In this document: positions 57,901 through 64,000 of the stretch, one piece after another
Layout: each line of letters starts with the position of its first letter
Position numbering within the stretch: position 1 is the stretch's first letter
DNA from: Helopsaltes ochotensis
Lineage: Eukaryota > Chordata > Aves > Passeriformes > Locustellidae
Direction of reading: 5' to 3'
Assembly (NCBI GenBank): GCA_013400155.1
Contig: VXBM01001304.1
Location: 148,767 to 212,766 of the forward strand
DNA length: 64,000 nucleotides
Notes under the pieces: model-generated
Told to the model about the DNA's origin: nothing
Database searches by the model: none
The model's input: only the letters and a program-made list of their open reading frames with translations
Made by a program: the position numbers and the translations under genes

Positions 57901-60900
57901 GATTTTCTGGGAAAAGGGCAGGGAAGGAAGTGAATAGTCGGAGCCCCTTTGTTTGGGAAGTGGCTGCGATCAGGCAAGGCTTTTCTACAGCGTCTCTCTT
58001 ATTCAGGAATTGCTGTTCCCAGGTCTTACTGATGAGCTGGAGCTGGTTCTTAATAGAGGAGAGTAAATAAAAGGGCACGGGGAAAAAAGAAAAAGCCCAG
58101 ACCTCATTCTCTTCCCAGTGACTCCTCTTGAGCTGGCAAACAAAAGCCAAGCTGCATGGCAGGATGCTCGGACTCTGGAGAGGTGGCTGGTGCTGGAGGC
58201 AGATGCAGCTTTCCTGAGGTCTCTGCATGCAGGGGGCAAGGTGTGGTGCTGGCTCTGCCAAGGGGAGCAGCTTGGGTCAGGCCAGCAGCCAGCTTGGCTT
58301 TGTCCCCTCTCCTGCCTGCTGGCTTTACTGCACTACAATTCCCAGCAGCCTGCAGGAATTGTATGCCTTTGCCTTGGAAAGCAGCATCTGAGCAGGTCAG
58401 GATAATGCTCTTGGGGGGCAGCAGGCTCCACGCTGGCTGATGGAGCTGGATGCAGGCAGTGACACAGCACCAGGAGTTCTTAAGGGCAGGAACAGGGCTT
58501 GGGGACATGGTTCCTTCCCAGCAGCGCTGCAGTGGGCAGGACAGGACTGAGGGCAGGGTGACAGGATCACCCCTTGCACACTCCCACCTCCTCCCAGGAT
58601 GAAGGTGATGCTTTGTTTCATCCTCCAGCAAGCAGGATCTGCTGCTCTATTGCCTAGACAGGGAGAGGAGATGGTCCCAGATGGCCCAGAAAAGGCTTCT
58701 CCAGGTCCAGCCTGGGGGACATAAATATGGGACACACACCTCTGTGTCCAGGCTGAAGCAAACACATCTCTCCAAGGACTCTGAGGGCTTTTTGAGCCCT
58801 GGATTAACGTGGGAAATCCTGGAGGGCGGCAGCCCCCAAGCCCTCTCCACATGTGCCTCTAATTATCACACCTTCAGCTCCAGGAGCACCAGCCCTACTT
58901 TCCCCCATTCATAATTCAGCCTGACACAGCCCAGCAAAAATCAATTCACTCTTATAAGAAAGTGCCAAGGCAAATTATTTCCCAAAGCCTTCGACAGGGC
59001 TTTCTTCTCTCCCAACAACTGTATCATTGGTGTTGAGTCCTAAATTACAGATTAACCCTTTAAGCTCTTCCAGGGAGCACAGCCAGACAGGTGACTAATG
59101 AAGCCCTCGGCAAGAGCACCTTGTCACCTTGTTGGCCATCCATTAGAGGATGGGCCCATCTAGCTGTTAGTCCATCCATTTGTCCTTCCCTAATTCATCC
59201 CTCTAGACACGCTGCCAGCTTGCCATATGACCTTGGCAGGGAAGAAAGTGAAGCAAGGACTGCCTCAGTTCCTAGGGAGGCTCTTCAGGCACTTTGGTCT
59301 CTGGAGGTTCCTGTCTGGCTGTCCCCAAGGCAGTTTGTGGCCATCAGAGGTTTTTTTTCCTTTTCACAGTGTCCTGGTAAAGTCACCATAGGGAAAACCC
59401 AGCTTGGGATCCCTGCTGCCTTGAAAGCCACATCCCAGTGGCAGGGTCCAGCCCTGAGGTGCCCTGCAGCACCCCGGGTGACATCCCTGGGAACACCCAC
59501 CAGCTCCTGAGCAGACATGGCAGGAAAATACCAGAATGCTAAAAAGCCTTCAAATCTGCTCAATGAAAAGGCTTTCCCCAGCCTTGGACCACAAAGGTTA
59601 GAAATCAGAGGGAGCTCATGAAAGAGCAAATCTAATAAAGGGAGTTTTAATCAGAGCCAAGAGAAGGGGGTGAGAGAACGGATCAGAGTTGTAAACTGGC
59701 TGAAAATCAGTCCCTTCATTATCACAAACACATCATTGGAACTTAATAGTATTTGACATTTCATTAAGTTAAACCAGGAGTCTCAGGAACAGAGAGAGAA
59801 AAAGAAAGAACATTATTAATTTTAAAGACCTCCTCCTGTAAGGGCTCACATTAAAAAAGAAAAGAAAAATGTCAGAGGAAAATTGTTTCTTTATGTTTTT
59901 CCTCACTTTCCTGCCCTGTCTTTTTTCCTATAGCTTAGAAGAGGTTGATAGGCATGGAAAACTCTGGCTGAAGTTTCCCATGCCTTCCCATGTCCCCAGA
60001 GTCACCCATCTGTAAACCAGCAAGAGCCATGTGCTGTGAGTAATTCACGGACAGGCTTACGCAGCCTCGGGATGCAGCCCAACAGTGTCCGTCTGTCCTG
60101 CATCCACCACTGGCAGAGGAGCTGAGGACCGGAACAGCCATCCCCAAATCCACCGGCATCCTCAGAGACTGCGGGCAGGGGGATATCTGCTCCCTGCTTC
60201 CCCGCCAACGAGGAGCGGAAGGCAAAGCTGCCAAAAATAAAACGGCTCAGGACACCGTCTCTATTGTAAGGGCAGATGGAAGGCGCTGGGGCTGCGCTTG
60301 AAAAGGCAGATCTAAAAGGATGGAATTAAAGAGACTTTGGAGAAAGAAAGGCTTTCTGCTAAAGCCGATGTGCTGCTCTGCAGATAAGGCTCCACAGGTG
60401 GAGTGGCAGGCGCTCGTTGGATCTAATTGGGAAAGGAAAAAACCCACCTCAACTGTCCCCAGATGCCTTTGGCAGCAGGAAGGTGGCTTCCCTTGCTCCT
60501 CCAGCTCCCACTGCCAACTTTTTAAAAAGCACTTCTGCATCTTGCCCTGGTATTTCAAGAGAATTCAATAATCTTAGGCAATTATTTCAAAGGATTTTTG
60601 AAATTGTCCTATTTTTCCCCTTTCAGTGTGGCTGCACATCACAATGCCCGAGAAGGCCCGGCTGCCTGTGGGGTGGCCAATTTAGCTCCATGGATTTTGA
60701 CTGCTTTCTCAAGTCCCACTATTGATTTTCTGCTGGGTCCAACTGAGAATTCAGCTTATTATAAAAATCACAACTGGGGCAGAGCTGTGTTGCCGGTGCT
60801 GTGTCTAGATGAGGCTTCCACCTTCCCCGAGAGCGGGGCCTGCTGCCCTGTAGGTGCTGTGCTCGTAGGGCCAGTGGGGTGATGTGGCCTGTTGGTAAAG

Positions 60901-63534
60901 GAGAGACATTTCCCTGGCTTTCCCAGCGATGCCCAGGGTTTGCTCTGTGCTGGCAAATCCCTGTTTCCTGTCTCATGCCCTGTTTAACAGCATTCACTCT
61001 CACCTGTTTCCTGCACAGACAGTTTAAAGTCCTCAATTTCTCTCTTCAGCCAGGGACTTCATTTGCTGCTAGTGAAGCTGGTGGTTTCAAGAGCTGGGCC
61101 AGGTGACTTGCCTTGAGGCAGATGTTCAGTGCTACTCAGCCAGCTGAAAATGGGGAAATAATAGGAAAAACAATGACTTCCGTGCTGAGCTGCTTGTACT
61201 GGCTCCCACCTCACCGTCTCATGCCTCGAGGACACCCCAGTGCCACCACCTCCCCCCAGCTAACTGAGTTTTACTCCTCATTGCTGTTCAACGCGCCCTG
61301 GAAGGGTAAGGAGGCATCAGAAACGCTGAAGCCACCCCACAATGGCTTTGCTTTTGTTCCCTGTTATTGCTGCCTCCTGACAGAGCAGGAACACAGAGGG
61401 GATATTTATGAGCCCTACCAGCAGTGGGGTTGGCTCTGGGCTGTGTTTAAAGCATCTCCGTGTTTTCCCAGCTTTAACCAACTCCCAGATATTTACAGCA
61501 TTTGACAGCTAGAGACAGAGTCGGGCTAAAGTGCTCATCTGCCTCCATGAATGACCTACACCTCAGGGGGAAATTGTTAGGGGATAGTCGAGGAGAGGGA
61601 AAGGGAGTTCCTGGATGGAAACATGGACATTTCTCTACCACAGCAGGTCCCGCTCCCCAAATTCCTCATGTGAGCATGGCCAGGAGGAACTGGGGAGGGA
61701 TATATTATACCAGTGTGAGGGACGCCCTGGTCCCTTGCTTCCTGCACAGGGGCCAGGCTGGTTGGGGTTTAGAAGGTCCCCTCTTGCCTTCCCTCTGCTT
61801 CCCAGCCCAGCTACAGATCTGCCTCGATTTTCTCTCTCACCCACACCCCCTTTATCTCCTGTTTATTTTTCTTCACCGCTTTTGCATCCTATTCATCTGC
61901 CTTTCTTTCCATCTCATCTCCCCCATCCTGAAAGGCTTGTCAGGAGAAGAAAGAGCAAGCCCAGCTTCTCCCAGCTCTATTTGCCAAATAAGGCCTAGAG
62001 TCAGGTTTTATTTAACAAAAGAAAAATGAACTGAATGCAAGTAGGCCAGAAGAAGCGCCTGTGGATAAAAAGGATGACGGCAAAGAGAAGGACGAACGCG
62101 GCAGAGGCAGAGCATCCCCTTGGGGTTCTGGACACAAGCTCGTTGCCAAAGCCCACGTCCGGTGTTGGGGCAGCCCCCGGCCACAGCCTCGGCTGTTGTG
62201 CTCGTTAGTGGTGCTAAAACAGCGTGACAAATACGGGAGTGTCACAGGAGGTTGGGGAGCCAGTCAGGTGGCTAATGAGATGGGTTAGGGCGTCGTTATT
62301 TGAAGCCAAGGCAGTGTTTTCTTTCCCCCCATTGGCTATAATGCAATTAGAGAGGCAGCAGCTATTGGGAGCGGCAGTGGCAGACGTGGGGGAGCAAGGA
62401 GAGGGAGAAAAGCTGTGGAAATCCCTCCTGCTCCACGCCGAGGTGGGAAGCACAGCCTCAAGGAAGAGAAACTGCAAGTCGAGCTAGAGGAGGGTCTATC
62501 TTATCAGCCTCCCCAGGGACATGGAGCATCAAATCCCCCAAGCAATCTGAGGACAAATTTAGCTCAGCCCTGACCCGCAGCACATCTGTCCAGACACTGT
62601 CCCTAAATCTCAGCTCTCCTGATGCCTCCTTTCCCAGCCTGGAGTGTCTCTTGGTGCTGGGGATCCATCTGCCCTCAGTCAGCACTGGGCACGGAGGGAG
62701 CTTTGCCTTGCCCGATGACCAACCCTTCTCCACGCCCTGTGGGCTGCAAGGCATTCCCCCACCTCCCTCCAGCCTTCCTCAGTGATGCTGGAAGAGGACA
62801 GGGCTGGGGCCCCCTACAGCACTCATAGGGCTCCTTCAAGGGATCCCTGGGGGGATATAAGGCCAGCTCCTCTCAGCCTGCAAGCCCTTCTTCAAGCCCA
62901 GGCTTTCAGGGTTCTTTCTGCACACAGTTCACTCAAGCAGTCTCAAGGCAGCTGAATCAAAAGCAACTCAAAATACATTTTTGCAGCCTTTCTGGAAAAA
63001 TAGCCTTAAAAGAGGGGCCTGGCCCCGTGCCCAGGGAAGTTAACTTCAATTGACTCGGCTGCATTTTGCTCCAGGCCCTCTCTGATTTTTCTGGAGCGCC
63101 TTGTAATATCAAAATGCTACTGCAAGGAAATTAAATTCACTGCACTTAGCACCAGTGTAAGCTCTTTCCTCCATGCCACACTCTTACACAGGCACCAGAG
63201 AACCTTTAGCATCACCTACCTCAGCCTGCATCACTGCAAACACACATCCCACAGCATCTGCAGGATCAGGTACACAGCTCTCCTCCCAGGAATTTGCTGG
63301 TTATTCACAGCCATGGCTGCACATTACTCGCCAGCCTTGCTCCCGAGATGGCTGGAAAAGAGACCCACAGCAGAAGCAGCAGAAACTCTACTGCATAGAG
63401 CTTGTTGTTGGGGGTTAGGATTTTTCCTTGTGTTTCTTTCTCTCATGGAATTTTGTCCCAACTGTTGCTAAGAGAAAATAACGACCAGTACTTAGGAGAG
63501 ACAAAAGAAGTTGCCACGGGAGGCGTGGGCTGGC
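54986..63534. other. Non-coding host DNA, small patches only
   Basis: About 8.5 kb with no recognised gene or repeat family. CpG-rich patches lie at about 55960-56035, 57470-57560 and 62060-62215. AT-rich patches resembling conserved non-coding DNA lie at about 57830-57900, 59700-59830, 60550-60780 and 62270-62360. A possible 49-base + exon lies at 61259-61307: it has a CCACCTCCCCCCAG acceptor and a GTAAGGAGG donor, is open in one frame, and its product is unknown. It is weak. Confidence 0.5.
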
Positions 63535-64000
63535 TACTCTCTTAGCTGGGTAGTTTCTCCTGGAGCGGCAGAGATAGATCCCAGGAGCTTTGTCCGGGGG
63601 AAGGGGATCGGGTGCAGCCCCTCGCTCTCCCGGCCGGAGGGCCGAGGCTGCGGTCCCTGTGGGGAGATTCGCCGCCCTGCGGGGCTCCGTCTGCCGCTGC
63701 CCGCTGCCACCGGGAGCGGAGCCGTGCCTGTGGAAGCGCCGCACTGCAGCCTCATCAACACCCGACCTCAGAAAACAGGGCCCTTCCCCATCTGCTCGGG
63801 TGTCCCAGGGGAAAGCCGGGATCGCGGGCCCTTTCCCCTGCAGGGCAGCCTCTGCCCAGCCCCGCCGTTTCTCTGCCACCGTTCCGGGGCTTTGCACATT
63901 GTAGCCACCCAACCCTGCGTGGCCGGACAGCCCGCGGCTCCTGGCACAAGTGCCCAGGTTGTGCCGGGCCGAGCCCTCCCGGCCGAGCCCTCCCGGCGCT
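63535..64000. promoter_or_regulatory. CpG island running off the window
   Basis: GC- and CpG-dense sequence begins near 63535 and continues to the last base, ending with a 14-base tandem duplication at 63967-63994. It likely marks a promoter or first exon whose body lies to the right, or on minus into this window. The minus-strand 165-codon open frame across it lacks motifs and is expected in stop-poor GC-rich DNA. No convincing donor was found on either strand. Confidence 0.55.
63967..63994. repeat. 14-base tandem duplication
   Basis: GGCCGAGCCCTCCC occurs twice back to back, without mismatch, within the CpG island. Confidence 0.9.

Noticed and set aside
57656..58261. 201-codon minus-strand frame
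   Set aside because: No motif, and it ends in a poly-Gly run produced by a CCCC-rich stretch. A chance frame is the simplest reading.
61259..61307. 49-base plus-strand exon with decent splice sites
   Set aside because: Too short to judge; the peptide is not recognised, and pairs of this strength are expected by chance in 64 kb.
1..64000. tRNA, rRNA, CRISPR, operons, phage or plasmid features
   Set aside because: I scanned for T-loop type GGTTCRA strings, spaced direct repeats and packed same-strand genes and found none. The DNA is vertebrate in character.

Overview
The window looks like bird nuclear DNA, most likely from a songbird. The evidence is three pieces of CR1 LINE that include the 3' end (two ending in the ATTCTATG-like tail), one much older CR1 relic, avian-type retroviral LTR material, short non-coding spacing with GC-rich patches, and an assembly gap inside a GC-rich island. 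No bacterial, plasmid or phage features were seen. It reads as an intergenic or intronic stretch. I found no protein-coding gene that I could recognise. Most of the long open frames lack family motifs, have arbitrary starts and overlap other frames on both strands.

Layout. Bases 1-2094 are unique non-coding DNA. Bases 2095 to about 4930 hold a decayed, internally deleted endogenous retrovirus on the + strand. It has a 32-base relic of the 5' LTR, then RNase H, integrase remnants, a shortened env, a polypurine tract and the start of the 3' LTR. Bases 4.9-25.4 kb are mostly featureless, with the longest gap-free open frame (16664-17494), an A-rich/TAA simple repeat (17.6 kb) and a homeobox-motif-rich patch (18.35-18.48 kb). 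CR1 fragments lie at 25.46-25.56 kb and 27.97-28.17 kb. A CpG-rich island lies at 31.77-32.13 kb, and a minus-strand exon candidate with good splice signals at 37473-37644. A short minus-strand CR1 end (38.57 kb) is followed by a solo-LTR-like element (38984-39275, minus). Two related repeats of about 310 bp lie 1.9 kb apart at 40.3 and 42.2 kb. A long (AAAAT)n microsatellite fills 50694-50881. A CpG island at 52.4-53.1 kb is broken by a 175-base N gap (52818-52992) and has a good minus-strand splice donor beside it. An ancient CR1 relic lies at 54.7-55.0 kb. The last 460 bases form another CpG island that runs off the window.

Interpretation. The two clearest gene hints, the donor at 52699 and the exon candidate at 37473-37644, both read on the minus strand. 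That would fit a minus-strand gene starting at the gapped CpG island, with introns crossing this window, but this is inference: the exons are not recognised. The retroviral pieces are inactive. No new biological system was found. The items most worth checking are the hidden first exon in the gap, the paired repeat of unknown family, and the mosaic provirus.
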